DNA from: an uncultured Clostridia bacterium
GTDB taxonomy: Bacteria > Bacillota > Clostridia > Christensenellales > Borkfalkiaceae
Assembly: GCA_947631195.1 (NCBI GenBank)
Contig: CANRKK010000021.1
Location: 1 to 40,920 of the forward strand
Length of the DNA: 40,920 nt
Direction: 5' to 3'
A model generated the notes under the pieces. That model was not told the origin of the DNA. It worked only from the letters and a program-made list of their open reading frames with translations, and searched no databases. Within the stretch, counting starts at the first letter, position 1. Each line of letters opens with the position of its first letter. A program made the position numbers and the translations under genes. Positions 22,785-31,490 of the stretch are shown piece after piece.

Positions 22785-23160
22785 CGAATAAATCTCCACT
22801 GTATTTAAGTGTATCGCCCGATTTTACGGCTGTAAAGCTCATTTCAGGCTTTCGGAAGTCTAACTCATCAAGCGAGTTAATGTCGTAAACGTCGCCCCTA
22901 TAAATCGCCTTACAGTCGGTGTTTATCCTATCATAGCGATTGACAGTAAACTTGACGTTGAGCCTATCAATAGATAGACCGCCCGTTGCAATCTCCGTCA
23001 TTGTCAACGTACGAGCATTCGCCCATAAGCCGCCTCGTTCGAAAGTGTCATTATCGTATATGAATTGCCGATAATTACTCTCTCGGGTAGTCCCTTCTTC
23101 TTCACGGACAACTGTCCTATAAATCTGTATCTTTTCGTCTTTTCTATGATTAAGTGCCAT
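22777..23160 (-). CDS. head closure / head-tail adaptor protein, 127 aa
   Basis: The open frame begins at 23178, but ATG 23160 overlaps the previous stop (TAATG) and gives the typical start MALNHRKDEKIQIYR. Beta-rich sequence (LNVKFTVNRYDRINTDCKAI, YDINSLDELDFRKPEMSF) fits SPP1 gp16-like or head-tail joining proteins that close the connector after packaging. It lies between the connector and the terminator-like gene, the normal order. Confidence 0.75.
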   Translation of the reverse strand: MALNHRKDEKIQIYRTVVREEEGTTRESNYRQFIYDNDTFERGGLWANARTLTMTEIATGGLSIDRLNVKFTVNRYDRINTDCKAIYRGDVYDINSLDELDFRKPEMSFTAVKSGDTLKYSGDLFDE

Positions 23161-23453
23161 TATGAAATCACCGCCCAATATTGGAGTTGCTTCATTATGG
23201 CTATAAGGCGTTGATCGTTTATTTCGTCGTGCGCCATATAATAATCAAGATAGACTTTAAGATAAATGTATTCTTGTGCTAACGCTTTGACTTTTTCGTT
23301 GACTTCTTCGCCCTCAAAGTCCTCTGCCGTCAGCCCTGAACCTAAATAAAGATAGCCTTCAGCAGAATTTATCAACGCTTGTATTTCGTCATCTTTTGTG
23401 GAAAAGTCCACCGATAACCTATTCTTTGTATCTTCAAGTGTAACTAAACTCAT
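23160..23453 (-). CDS. head-tail connector, gp6-like, 97 aa
   Basis: LEDTKNRLSVDFSTKDDEIQ, then ALINSAEGYLYLGSG is the standard start of HK97 gp6/SPP1 gp15-like connectors, followed by helices ending QLQYWAVIS. AAAAGGAGATAG precedes the start. It should form a ring under the portal to which the closure protein binds. Confidence 0.85.
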   Translation of the reverse strand: MSLVTLEDTKNRLSVDFSTKDDEIQALINSAEGYLYLGSGLTAEDFEGEEVNEKVKALAQEYIYLKVYLDYYMAHDEINDQRLIAIMKQLQYWAVIS

Positions 23454-23477
23454 ACCGAAAGCTATCTCCTTTTAGAA

Positions 23478-23849
23478 TTAGTTTTTAAGTAACGTTGCCT
23501 TTGCAAAATTCAAAGTGACAACGGGTTCATCATCGACAAGTATCTCAAACTTATCGGAAGCGGATACTCTCAATACTATTTCGGGGTCAAACTCTATGTG
23601 GTCTCTTATCGTGCTACCATTCTTTTTGATAGTAAGTGTAGAACCTATCTTTTCAATGTGCAGCGGGAAGAAGTTTCCTTTTTGCTCCGCCGCTACATTT
23701 GAAAATTGTTTGTACCCCGTAACGTACTTGATTGTTCCCATCACGCTTCCGTCTTTCAATACGTAGCAATCGCTACCTATCAAATCGTTAGAACGCTTGC
23801 CGAGAATTTGCTTCGCATTATAAGGAACGGTTAAAACGGAAGCGTCAAT
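23478..23849 (-). CDS. capsid-linked accessory (decoration/fibre-like) protein, 101-123 aa
   Basis: The frame after the capsid gene is read through KGNFFPLHIEKIGSTLTIKK and IEFDPEIVLRVSAS, motifs I recall from small proteins encoded right after capsid genes in gut Firmicute phages. The only ordinary start is TTG at 23783. The family's typical N-terminus (xIDASVLTVPYNAKQILGK) is, however, encoded upstream of it, and no ATG, GTG or TTG lies there. The ATT at 23849, overlapping the capsid stop as TAATT, is the likeliest true start; 23849 is used here. Role is probably capsid decoration. Confidence 0.65.
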   Translation of the reverse strand: MDASVLTVPYNAKQILGKRSNDLIGSDCYVLKDGSVMGTIKYVTGYKQFSNVAAEQKGNFFPLHIEKIGSTLTIKKNGSTIRDHIEFDPEIVLRVSASDKFEILVDDEPVVTLNFAKATLLKN

Positions 23850-25129
23850 TATTCCAAGTCGAAGTCCAAGGTAACGAACGAGCCACGCTTAGTCGTGCTA
23901 TGGCGTACACTCCAAGTCTTGTTAAACATAGGCGCGCCGTTCACTCTCATTACGATACGGAAGCATTGCTGGTCGGTCAAGAACTCAACGTGCATAGACC
24001 AATCTTTGCGCTCCTCGCCTTTCTTGATAAGCATATATTGGTCGAAGTTAGCAAGAAGCACCGAGCCGGTCTTATCCTTTTGAGCCATAAACTCATCGAA
24101 TACTACAGGGCGACCAAGGATAGTAGCGTACTGTCCGCCGCTCAAACCGCCCTCAGGCATAAATACAAGATTGGTAGCTCCATCATTGAGAAGCGGAAGC
24201 GACGCTTCAAGGTCGGGGTGGATATACCATACAGCATTATTCCAATCCTTAGGTCTCATAGCCGCTTTCATATTAAGAAAATCCTGCGCCTTTATGGTCT
24301 TACCTTCTTTATCGGTAGGTGCAACTTTTATAATTGCTTTAGAACCAGTAGCGTTCAATACACCGATAGGCTCACTCATATCAAGGTCAGTACCTTTGCC
24401 GTTAAGAATACCGTCAGTAAGCAATCCTGCTACAGCGTCAGAGAAGCTATCCTCAAGCAACTGCGCAAGGAAAGGTATATCTTGTAAACTCTCTTCCGTG
24501 GCATAGGCTATACCCATAATCTTAGAGAGTTTACGCTCAACTGCGCTAAACTTCGGCTTGCTCGTATCTACAGTCTCGCCCTCTTTCGCCCAATAAGCCT
24601 GTACGCCACCTGCAACAACTACACCGTCTTTTTCAGCGTCTGCGCTATCGTCAAGCGTTACATAGTTTACACGATTGCTATTTGCCGATACAGCATAAGT
24701 ACGGCAACGGCTCACTATTTCACTACGCTGAAAAGCACGATCAAGGATATTGCCGATAAAATCAGACTGAATAGCATAGCCGCCGTCTGCTTCTACCGTA
24801 GTGCCAACGCCCTTAATATCGTCTTTTACAAGACGTTTATCAACGTCTTTGCCCTTAGAGATAGCGGCATTTCTTATCGCTCTCAACTGCTCACCAAGGC
24901 TCTTAAACTTCTTGCTGTCCTCTGTAATGGGCTGTGCATTGTTTTGAACCAATACCTCGCCCTTTTCCTCTGCTTCCTGCTTTTCAAGCTCTACAATAGC
25001 GTCATTAATGTTCTTAATGGCTGCATTGTTAGCCCTGAATGTCTCAAGATCCGTAAGCGGATCCAATGCGTTGTTTGCCGAAATGTATTTGTTCTTCTCG
25101 GCTATCAACTTTTCCATTTTTGCCGTCAT
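23849..25129 (-). CDS. major capsid protein, HK97 fold, 426 aa
   Basis: Residues 1-75 are a charged helical delta (scaffolding) domain (EKLIAEKNKYISANNALDPL), likely removed by the protease encoded upstream. The mature part begins near residue 80-110 and has typical HK97 segments: GGYAIQSDFIGNILDRAF, DIPFLAQLLEDSFSDAVAG, then WYIHPDLEASLPLL and LGRPVVFDEFM. AAAGGAG is close to the start. Forms the icosahedral shell. Confidence 0.95.
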   Translation of the reverse strand: MTAKMEKLIAEKNKYISANNALDPLTDLETFRANNAAIKNINDAIVELEKQEAEEKGEVLVQNNAQPITEDSKKFKSLGEQLRAIRNAAISKGKDVDKRLVKDDIKGVGTTVEADGGYAIQSDFIGNILDRAFQRSEIVSRCRTYAVSANSNRVNYVTLDDSADAEKDGVVVAGGVQAYWAKEGETVDTSKPKFSAVERKLSKIMGIAYATEESLQDIPFLAQLLEDSFSDAVAGLLTDGILNGKGTDLDMSEPIGVLNATGSKAIIKVAPTDKEGKTIKAQDFLNMKAAMRPKDWNNAVWYIHPDLEASLPLLNDGATNLVFMPEGGLSGGQYATILGRPVVFDEFMAQKDKTGSVLLANFDQYMLIKKGEERKDWSMHVEFLTDQQCFRIVMRVNGAPMFNKTWSVRHSTTKRGSFVTLDFDLE

Positions 25130-25192
25130 TTTTTTACTCCTTTTTATAAAATATTTTTTATATTGCCACCTTTGCCAACAACGGCAAAAAGG

Positions 25193-26101
25193 TTATGCCA
25201 AACTTAAAAACTTAAACTTTTCTATCTCTGCTTGTACTTCAAGCTCTTTTTGCGCCTTTTCTTCGCCCCTATCAACAAATAAAGGACAGCAACAATCAAT
25301 CATTGCTTGATTTACTTGTTCGGGCGGGATATTCAAAATCCTTGCCACCCGTGCCCTTATTTCGTCCTCTGTCGGCTCTTCCTCTGCCTCTTCGGCTATT
25401 TGCTCAACTTCGGGTTTAGGCTCTTCTATGCGCTGTTCCTGCGCCTTAGGCGGCTTAAACGCCACTTTGTTGTATATTCGCATTTGTTCGCCCTTTATCG
25501 CATTGAGTATCGCCTCATTTGCGAAGTCGGTTTCCTCGCCTATAATGCCGTCTATAAAGCCGTATTGCTTAGCCTCGTTACAATCGAACCACGAGCCTTG
25601 GTTGTCCTTATCCATTAGCTTTTGTATCTCTTCTCGGGACAAGTGCGTTTTGCGCTCGTAGGCGTTTATAATCGTTTCTCCGACAGTTTCCAATACGTGG
25701 ATAGTTGCTTTGAGTTCGTGCTTATCTCCGATCGCCACTGTCCAAGGGTTATGTATCATCATCATTGCCGTCGGGGACATAAGCACTTTATCGCCCGCCA
25801 TTGCTATTATGCTTGCCGCACTTGCCGCTATGCTGGGTATCTTAACAGTGATATTGCCTTTGTACTCAAGCAAGTCGGTGTATATCTCACTTGCAATCGC
25901 CGTATCACCGCCGTAACTATTGATATAAACCGTTATATCCTTGCCTTTGCATTTGTCAAGACTTGCCTTAAACGCCTTATGCGAAGCGCACTCTACGTCA
26001 TTTCCGCTATACCAAGCGGCAGTATCGTCATCGACAATATCGCCTGTTATAAACAGCTCTGCCGGTTCATCGGCTTTGTTTACAAAGTTATAAAATGGCA
26101 T
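25193..26101 (-). CDS. ClpP-like prohead protease, 302 aa
   Basis: The ClpP fold is clear: VYINSYGGDTAIASEIY, then SIAASAASIIAMAGDKV with the probable nucleophile Ser94, MMMIHNPW with His117, and KDNQGSWFDCNEAKQYGFID with Asp166 as likely third residue. The C-terminal 90 residues are Glu-rich and probably act as scaffold or are cleaved. It overlaps the portal stop by 1 nt. Matures the capsid by removing delta domains. Confidence 0.9.
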   Translation of the reverse strand: MPFYNFVNKADEPAELFITGDIVDDDTAAWYSGNDVECASHKAFKASLDKCKGKDITVYINSYGGDTAIASEIYTDLLEYKGNITVKIPSIAASAASIIAMAGDKVLMSPTAMMMIHNPWTVAIGDKHELKATIHVLETVGETIINAYERKTHLSREEIQKLMDKDNQGSWFDCNEAKQYGFIDGIIGEETDFANEAILNAIKGEQMRIYNKVAFKPPKAQEQRIEEPKPEVEQIAEEAEEEPTEDEIRARVARILNIPPEQVNQAMIDCCCPLFVDRGEEKAQKELEVQAEIEKFKFLSLA

Positions 26102-27441
26102 TAGTTATCCTCCTCGTTTTGTTCCGTATTGTTTGCTTGTTCTTCATTGTCGGGGTTTATATCATTCGGTGTAACTTGCCCCGCTGTTTGACCTTGTATC
26201 GCTCTCTCTAACGGTACGGCGTTCGGGCCTATTGTCCTAACGTCGCCAAGTTCGCCTATATCCTCTAAGTCCTCATACGCTCTAATCTCATTGATATTGT
26301 AAACGCCCATGGAACGCATTTTATCGTACCAATTAGCCCTTGTCGTGGTGTCGCCTCTCAATTCCTCATTGAGATTGCCTTTTATAACCCAGCCCTTTGC
26401 CCTCTGCTCTCTCGTAAGAAGTTTGAGCGTAAGTTCCTGCTCCCACTGTCGCAACCTGCCAGATATTGTCTCATTGATATAGCATATCTGCCCTTGCTCA
26501 TTAGAGGAATAGGTTTGCTTGCCTACACCGAGCTTAAACATACAGCTTCCCATACCAAAGAAGCGAGCTATATCTTGTACGTTGACTTCCTTGCTATTGA
26601 CAAACTCCATTTGCTCAGGCGTTATCTGCGGGACAGTGCCATATTCCAAGCCGTTGTCTAATATCGCCGTGAAGAACTTATTATCGCCAGAATGAGCTTT
26701 TCGCCATTCCTCACGTAAAGATTCCTTCAAAGATATTTTGACTGTCTTAGTGCCACCTTTGCCGTCAGGTACTGCCTTTTCTACTTGCTTAGAACTTAGA
26801 TCCGACATTGTTTTCAAGTAATCGAGCGGGCGGCAGTAGTTCCTATAAAAGTATTCTTGCCATTGCTCTTGATTAAGTCCCGAATTAGTCGTATACATTG
26901 CATAGTCGAGCGGGGATATACCTAAAACTCCGTCAAGGGTAAATTCCTTTAAGTGAATTATCTCGTCATAGCGGAACACTCTTTGAGTCTTGTTCTTGTC
27001 GTTCAGGGTTATGACGTAGTATAATTTCCTATCCTCATCGCGCTGTATAGATACATTGAGCGGGTGAATAGGTATAATACTTTCAATCTCAAAAGAGCGA
27101 GGCTTACGATTTATTACAGCATACGCATTACCTTTTGTCAAATCCCATATCCAAAGAAGTTTATGCATAATACTTGCGTTCGCTTCCGGATAAGGCTGCA
27201 TATTGAGCAGATTGTAAAGGTTTTCATTGTCTATATGTTCTTTCGTAAACCTATTCATTACAAAGAACGGTATCTTTGACATAGTAGTAGATATGGTATC
27301 AACACAACCGTAAACGGACGATAACTTGAGTTCATCGTCTCGTTTTGCTGTAAAGTCGGCTCCACTCAAAAAGTCGGAGTTCGACATATTTACTACGGTG
27401 TCATTGATTTTCTTTTTTTTCGATCTACCGAATAAACCCAT
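26101..27441 (-). CDS. portal protein, HK97 family, 446 aa
   Basis: Typical HK97 portal features: DELKLSSVYGCVDTISTTMS near the start, DEIIHLKEFTLDGVLGISPL, QYFYRN-like wing segment (QEYFYRNYCRPL), then DIARFFGMGSCMFKLGVG and a C-terminal LRGDTTTRANWYDKM stem region. The tail of the protein is disordered and acidic. It forms the dodecameric DNA gate. It is the first gene after a consensus promoter at 27474-27502. Confidence 0.95.
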   Translation of the reverse strand: MGLFGRSKKKKINDTVVNMSNSDFLSGADFTAKRDDELKLSSVYGCVDTISTTMSKIPFFVMNRFTKEHIDNENLYNLLNMQPYPEANASIMHKLLWIWDLTKGNAYAVINRKPRSFEIESIIPIHPLNVSIQRDEDRKLYYVITLNDKNKTQRVFRYDEIIHLKEFTLDGVLGISPLDYAMYTTNSGLNQEQWQEYFYRNYCRPLDYLKTMSDLSSKQVEKAVPDGKGGTKTVKISLKESLREEWRKAHSGDNKFFTAILDNGLEYGTVPQITPEQMEFVNSKEVNVQDIARFFGMGSCMFKLGVGKQTYSSNEQGQICYINETISGRLRQWEQELTLKLLTREQRAKGWVIKGNLNEELRGDTTTRANWYDKMRSMGVYNINEIRAYEDLEDIGELGDVRTIGPNAVPLERAIQGQTAGQVTPNDINPDNEEQANNTEQNEEDN

Positions 27442-27473
27442 ATCTAATCCTATATTACTAAAAATACATTATT

Positions 27474-27502
27474 ATTATATCATTACTATTTCCCGTTGTC
27501 AA
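27474..27502 (-). promoter_or_regulatory. consensus sigma-A promoter for head/tail genes
   Basis: TTGACA (27497-27502), 17-nt spacer, TATAAT (27474-27479), with ATAACGC just upstream of the -35. Placed directly after a terminator and about 35 nt before the portal start. Confidence 0.9.
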
Positions 27503-27513
27503 GCGTTATGCAC

Positions 27514-27553
27514 AAAAAAAAAGTCAACCTACAAAATAATATTATAGGTTGAC
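27514..27553 (-). terminator. rho-independent terminator after the terminase unit
   Basis: GTCAACCTA (27545-27553 as read on minus) pairs perfectly with TAGGTTGAC (27523-27531), followed by nine T. It ends the terminase transcript about 10 nt past the small coiled-coil gene. Confidence 0.9.
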
Positions 27554-27562
27554 CATTTGGCA

Positions 27563-27778
27563 TTAATTTACGGAGTTCTCGTCCGAAATTTCAGAATTGT
27601 TCTGCTGTTCAGCGGGTTGTTCTCTCAACTGTGCTTCAAGTTCTTTTACTTTTGTTTCAAGTTCATTGAGATGTTTCAAAGTATCACTCAAAGCGTTAAT
27701 AGTCTCTTGAGCTATTTCTTCTTTGAATGCGTCATTAAGAGCAAAAACAATTCTATTTGCGTGTGTCTGTGTCAACAT
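27563..27778 (-). CDS. small coiled-coil protein, 71 aa
   Basis: AAAGGAGGTATAAATCT before the ATG is one of the best ribosome binding sites in the window. The product is helical (LSDTLKHLNELETKVKELEAQ) with a polar, disordered tail (EQQNNSEISDENSVN). It lies between large terminase and portal and is the last gene before the terminator. No family recognised; it could be a packaging accessory or scaffold-like factor. Confidence 0.75.
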   Translation of the reverse strand: MLTQTHANRIVFALNDAFKEEIAQETINALSDTLKHLNELETKVKELEAQLREQPAEQQNNSEISDENSVN

Positions 27779-27814
27779 AGATTTATACCTCCTTTATAGA
27801 TTTTATATGCGTAC

Positions 27815-29620
27815 CTAAAAATGGTATTCGCCCGAAGCTATTAAATTCAATAAGGTTTGATCGTTAAGTAAGTCTATTCTTCTTATGGCGTTCAGTGCAG
27901 CTGCTAAAAGGTCTATCCTAAATGCGCTGCTTTCATTCTTCTTTGCTACTTTCATTCTACCGCCTTTATCGTACTGTACATAGGCGTTTGCGCAATGGTT
28001 GATAAATAAGTCGTTCTCGCAAATTACGAGCTTTCCTGCCGTAAGCCAAGTCAGAAAATTGATACAAGGCTCGTTGAGTACCGACGTTGTTTGCGGACAT
28101 TCTATTACGTCATAAATCTTGTTATTCGGTGTTCGACCGGCTGTCAAGTCAATAAGTAGTTGTTGGCAATACGCATTATCAGCGCATACGGCTTTAACCT
28201 CTAAGTTGTTATCTCTCTCAAACTCGTATAGGTATTGCTTCAAGTCAAAGTTATCTATGTAAGTACCGTCAATGAAAGATAGATAGCCTTTCCGTTCGTA
28301 ACTTTCATAAGGGAGTTTATCCGTTTTAAGGTGGGTATAAACAGTTTCTTTAGGCATAAAGCCGTGCGCGTAAATACCTATCTTATCATCGGGTAACTTG
28401 AATATAAAGCTCTCGGCGGTCAAGTCAATTACCTTGGAAGCGTCAATGCCGCATACGCACGGACGGTCTTTTATTAGTTTCAAAAATTCGTCTTTCGGCA
28501 TTATGCTTTTCTGCAACATATCTAATTGGTCTTGATTAAGGAACTTTAATTCGCTCCCTACTTGCCAGCGGTTGGTACGCTTGATAAGATATTCTATCTT
28601 TTGTTGCTCGCTCCCGCCCTGAAATGCTTCCTCCCATTCCGATTTTATTTCGGTCAATAATCTTTCCGAATATTCGTTATGCTCCCTTAACATTGGCGTA
28701 CATTTTTCATAAAGGGAAAAGTCAGCGGGATCGTCTTTCTCCCCTAATTCTCTTATTATAATTAAGTATCTATCATCTTGAATGCGCCCGTTAAGAACTT
28801 CCAAACAGCGTTTATAATCGTCGTAAGCGGGCTTAATCAATGCGTCATCACCCGCTGTCGTTATTTTTACGCACATAGATTGTCGCCTTTTGCCGAACGA
28901 ACCCATAAGGGTTGATAGCCTCTTGGTTTCTAAATGTGCGGCATATTCATCACAAATAATAAGATTAAGTTTTTCACCGTCAAGTTTTTTCGTTTCCTTG
29001 CTTATTGCCTTAATTTCGCCGCCTCGTTTTTTCCCTCGAATATATGTTCTCGTACTGTCGCCCTTGCCTACCGACACTTGCTCTTGAAATTGTGTACTAT
29101 TGTTCACCATATCAATTATAGGCTTTCGTACTTGTACTGTTTGGTCTCGGTCATACGCCATAAGACAGATATATTGATTAGGCTCAAAATATCCTTTTTC
29201 GGGGTGAAATGGCGGGTATATCTTGTCTGCTGTAAGTACATAAAGGCTTATCGCCGCACATAATGACGACTTGCCTTGCCCTCTCGCTTCGTAAATAAGA
29301 ACATTACGCCACCGCCTTGCTCCGCTATCTTTCCGAACCCAGCCGAAAATTTGTCCGCAATCATAATATTGAAATTTCGCTAATTTTAATTTTGTATTAT
29401 TCCCCTCTTCTGTGTTAGGACACATTTCAAAAAATTGAAAAAAGCGATCGGCTCTACTGTAATCATAACAATACGGAAAATCGACATCATTCTGTCTTTC
29501 CAAATCACGCAAAAACCGCTTGCAACTCAATATTTCGGGTTGCTCGGCTTTATACTCGCCACTTATGATTTTACGAGCATATTTTATTTCTTCTCGATTT
29601 TCGTCTATGATATACTTCAT
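27815..29620 (-). CDS. terL: terminase large subunit, 601 aa
   Basis: ATPase part: Walker A-like ARGQGKS at about 112-118 and Walker B IICDE at about 221-225, followed by a coupling motif ITTAGDD. Nuclease part starts near 390 with CGIDASKVIDLTAE (Asp393 a likely metal ligand) and continues through VKAVCADNAYCQQLLIDL. The order and motifs fit the phage Terminase_1 family. The start overlaps the preceding stop (TAATG). It packages DNA into proheads through the portal. Confidence 0.95.
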   Translation of the reverse strand: MKYIIDENREEIKYARKIISGEYKAEQPEILSCKRFLRDLERQNDVDFPYCYDYSRADRFFQFFEMCPNTEEGNNTKLKLAKFQYYDCGQIFGWVRKDSGARRWRNVLIYEARGQGKSSLCAAISLYVLTADKIYPPFHPEKGYFEPNQYICLMAYDRDQTVQVRKPIIDMVNNSTQFQEQVSVGKGDSTRTYIRGKKRGGEIKAISKETKKLDGEKLNLIICDEYAAHLETKRLSTLMGSFGKRRQSMCVKITTAGDDALIKPAYDDYKRCLEVLNGRIQDDRYLIIIRELGEKDDPADFSLYEKCTPMLREHNEYSERLLTEIKSEWEEAFQGGSEQQKIEYLIKRTNRWQVGSELKFLNQDQLDMLQKSIMPKDEFLKLIKDRPCVCGIDASKVIDLTAESFIFKLPDDKIGIYAHGFMPKETVYTHLKTDKLPYESYERKGYLSFIDGTYIDNFDLKQYLYEFERDNNLEVKAVCADNAYCQQLLIDLTAGRTPNNKIYDVIECPQTTSVLNEPCINFLTWLTAGKLVICENDLFINHCANAYVQYDKGGRMKVAKKNESSAFRIDLLAAALNAIRRIDLLNDQTLLNLIASGEYHF

Positions 29621-30239
29621 TATCTCATTTTAGGTAATATAGCCTTTTCTATACTCCACCCTTTTTTTAATCGTCCCCAAACTAATTGGTAATCTAAATT
29701 ATACTTTTCTGCTATTTGCCCAATATTTAACCTCTCGCCGTTTATCTCATATATCCTATTCGTAGTTTTATTGTTTGCCTGTTCTTTTCTTGTTGCCCAA
29801 CGGCAATTTTCGGGACAATAACCTTTATAATTATCTATCCTATCAATAGATAAGTCGTCCCTATATCCAGCATTCATTGCCCACTCATAAAAATTTCTAA
29901 AATCTCGCCATTCATTACACATATGTATTCCCCTTGCGCCATATCTTTTATAATTTGGATCATTCTCATTATAACAACGAGAATACATATCACCCCATAT
30001 TGTATATAATCTTGTGTCCTTTTGCCCGTGTTTATAATTGCGTGGTTTTGTTTTAAGCGACTCAATTATATTGCAACCACAAGATTTGGCGTGTCCATTT
30101 TTAATACTATCGCCTCTAATTACGCATTCATTCCTGCAATCACATTTACATTCCCAAAAATACGGTGTCTATCTGTTATGTATGCAATTCCGATCACGGT
30201 CAGTTTATTAAATTTCTTACCTGTTAAATCTATAAACAT
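29620..30239 (-). pseudogene. HNH/AP2-type homing endonuclease with a 1-nt frameshift
   Basis: The intact-looking 122-aa frame (29988-29620) carries YKRYGARGIHMCNEW, then DLSIDRIDNYKGYCPENCRW and an HTH-like C-terminal domain with LNIGQIAEKYNLDYQLVWGR. The missing N-terminus is encoded upstream in another frame: DLTGKKFNKLTVIGIA from ATG 30239, then, after a T5 run near 30158, WECKCDCRNECVIRGDSIKN and KSCGC. Adding one T to the run would give a continuous 206-aa protein. Either a decayed gene, a short active C-terminal product, or a sequencing error. It lies between RusA and terL, a usual place for a homing gene. Confidence 0.75.
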
Positions 30240-30351
30240 ATCTCGTAAATAAAGAAAAGCAACAACTACTCGGTAGTGGTAGTACCTTTCGCCGCTGCTC
30301 TCTGTCGAATATTATTATTTGCAAATTGACTACCACTCAATTTACTTATAT

Positions 30352-30380
30352 AGTATATCATATACAAAGTAAATTGTCAA
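30352..30380 (-). promoter_or_regulatory. consensus sigma-A promoter for terL unit
   Basis: TTGACA (30375-30380), 17-nt spacer, TATACT (30352-30357), preceded by CAAAACGC. It lies between rusA and the broken endonuclease, so it should serve terL. Confidence 0.9.
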
Positions 30381-30395
30381 GCGTTTTGAAAGATA

Positions 30396-30776
30396 TTATT
30401 CTATCTCCTCTAATTCTACTACAATTTTATCGCTATCCGCTTTTGCAAAGTCGTATTGCAACTGCGTGATATACTTCCTGTTATCGTCGGGCAATATTCG
30501 CATTTTGACAAGTGCGTCAAGAATAATCTTTGTCGCAAAGCTCATCACATTGTCTATATCCCGCTTTTGCGTTTTCTCGTAAAAAGTGAACTTCACTCTA
30601 CAAGGCTTTGTAATAGGCTTTAACAGCCCTTTCTGCTTGTATGGGAGAATTGCCCATTCTATACCCGTTTGCGCCTTACGCTTCATTGTGCCGCCTATAT
30701 AGGCATTTGTACGACAAGCAGAGATATATTCGTTCAGCGAGGCGAGCCTACCCTCAAAAACAAAGTAATTAGTCAT
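30396..30776 (-). CDS. rusA: RusA-like Holliday junction resolvase, 126 aa
   Basis: ATG 30776 (MTNYFVFEGRLASLNEYISA) is chosen over an upstream ATG because AAGGAG lies 8 nt before it. KRDIDNVMSFATKIILDALV, then MRILPDDNRKYI contains the Asp residues expected for RusA metal binding. RusA cuts four-way junctions as a dimer, so here it would resolve branches made by ERF recombination or trim DNA before packaging. It overlaps the preceding gene by 8 nt. Confidence 0.9.
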   Translation of the reverse strand: MTNYFVFEGRLASLNEYISACRTNAYIGGTMKRKAQTGIEWAILPYKQKGLLKPITKPCRVKFTFYEKTQKRDIDNVMSFATKIILDALVKMRILPDDNRKYITQLQYDFAKADSDKIVVELEEIE

Positions 30777-30960
30777 TATCTTGCTCCTTATGCGTTGCTC
30801 CAAGCCACTTCGTTTTGCCGTCTATACAACTGCAAGGTTCTAAACATTTATTCCCTTTGTTCCCATCGTATTCGCAAGTCTCGCATTTGCAACCTTCCAT
30901 AAATATAAAATTTGCCAATTCCTCGTCGCTCAAACTTTCGAGCCACTCTCTATTCGTCAT
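30769..30960 (-). CDS. small Cys-rich protein, 63 aa
   Basis: MTNREWLESLSDEELANFIF followed by six Cys, spaced CKCETC, CLEPCSC. The same N-terminal pattern (MTxREYLxSLxDxELA, then a Cys cluster and WL) starts the 206-aa protein at 40084-40704, so they are paralogous domains. Probably a zinc-binding mini-domain. AGGAG precedes the start. Function unknown; placed between small terminase and RusA. Confidence 0.7.
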   Translation of the reverse strand: MTNREWLESLSDEELANFIFMEGCKCETCEYDGNKGNKCLEPCSCIDGKTKWLGATHKEQDND

Positions 30961-30971
30961 TGTTATATCTC

Positions 30972-31490
30972 CTATTCGAACATATCGTCTTTTTGTTCTT
31001 GCTCACCCATAAGGCTTTCGCCTGTCTTTGCTTCCCTCGCCATTCGATATTCGCTTAATACCGTCAAGCCTAAGTCGTCAGCGAACTTGTTTATCGTTTG
31101 GCTTATCTTTTTAAGTTCTTCTGCGACGGGGCTGATTTTCGGATTTCCCTTGAAGTCAATGTAAGTGACCGCCTCGCCCTCGTTATGCCAAGTCTGTATT
31201 AGCCGATCTCGTATCGCTACGGAGATACAATAAGACTTTAACGCCTCTTTATGGCGGTTATTGAGCAGGTGGTATTTAGAGTTCTTGTCAAGTTCCAAAA
31301 CCTCGTTCCAAGCCTTTGCCGCCCCGCCTATACATTGTATCTCTTCGGGCATTACGAGCGGGCTGTCGCTACTCTGCATTATGCCGTGAACTTCCTCTAT
31401 GTCGCTAAACGGTTGCGCTTGCAAGGGCGGGTTTAGCTTTCGCCCTGCGTTCTTTCTTGCGCCGCCGCTTCTACCCTTTTGTCCCGCCAT
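30972..31490 (-). CDS. terS: terminase small subunit, P27 family, 172 aa
   Basis: Starts MAGQKGRSGGARKNAGRK, the typical basic P27-type N-terminus, then AAKAWNEVLELDKNSKYHLL and ALKSYCISVAIRDRLIQ helical core, and FKGNPKISPVAEELKKISQ, all usual for this family. It recognises packaging sites and loads the large subunit. It overlaps the HNH gene by 20 nt. Unusually, RusA, a Cys-rich gene, a promoter and a broken endonuclease separate it from terL. Confidence 0.85.
   Translation of the reverse strand: MAGQKGRSGGARKNAGRKLNPPLQAQPFSDIEEVHGIMQSSDSPLVMPEEIQCIGGAAKAWNEVLELDKNSKYHLLNNRHKEALKSYCISVAIRDRLIQTWHNEGEAVTYIDFKGNPKISPVAEELKKISQTINKFADDLGLTVLSEYRMAREAKTGESLMGEQEQKDDMFE

Noticed and set aside
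30266-30340. 24-codon TTG-initiated frame just after the promoter
   Set aside because: The start would lie only about 5 nt from the predicted transcription start, with no ribosome binding site and no match to anything known.
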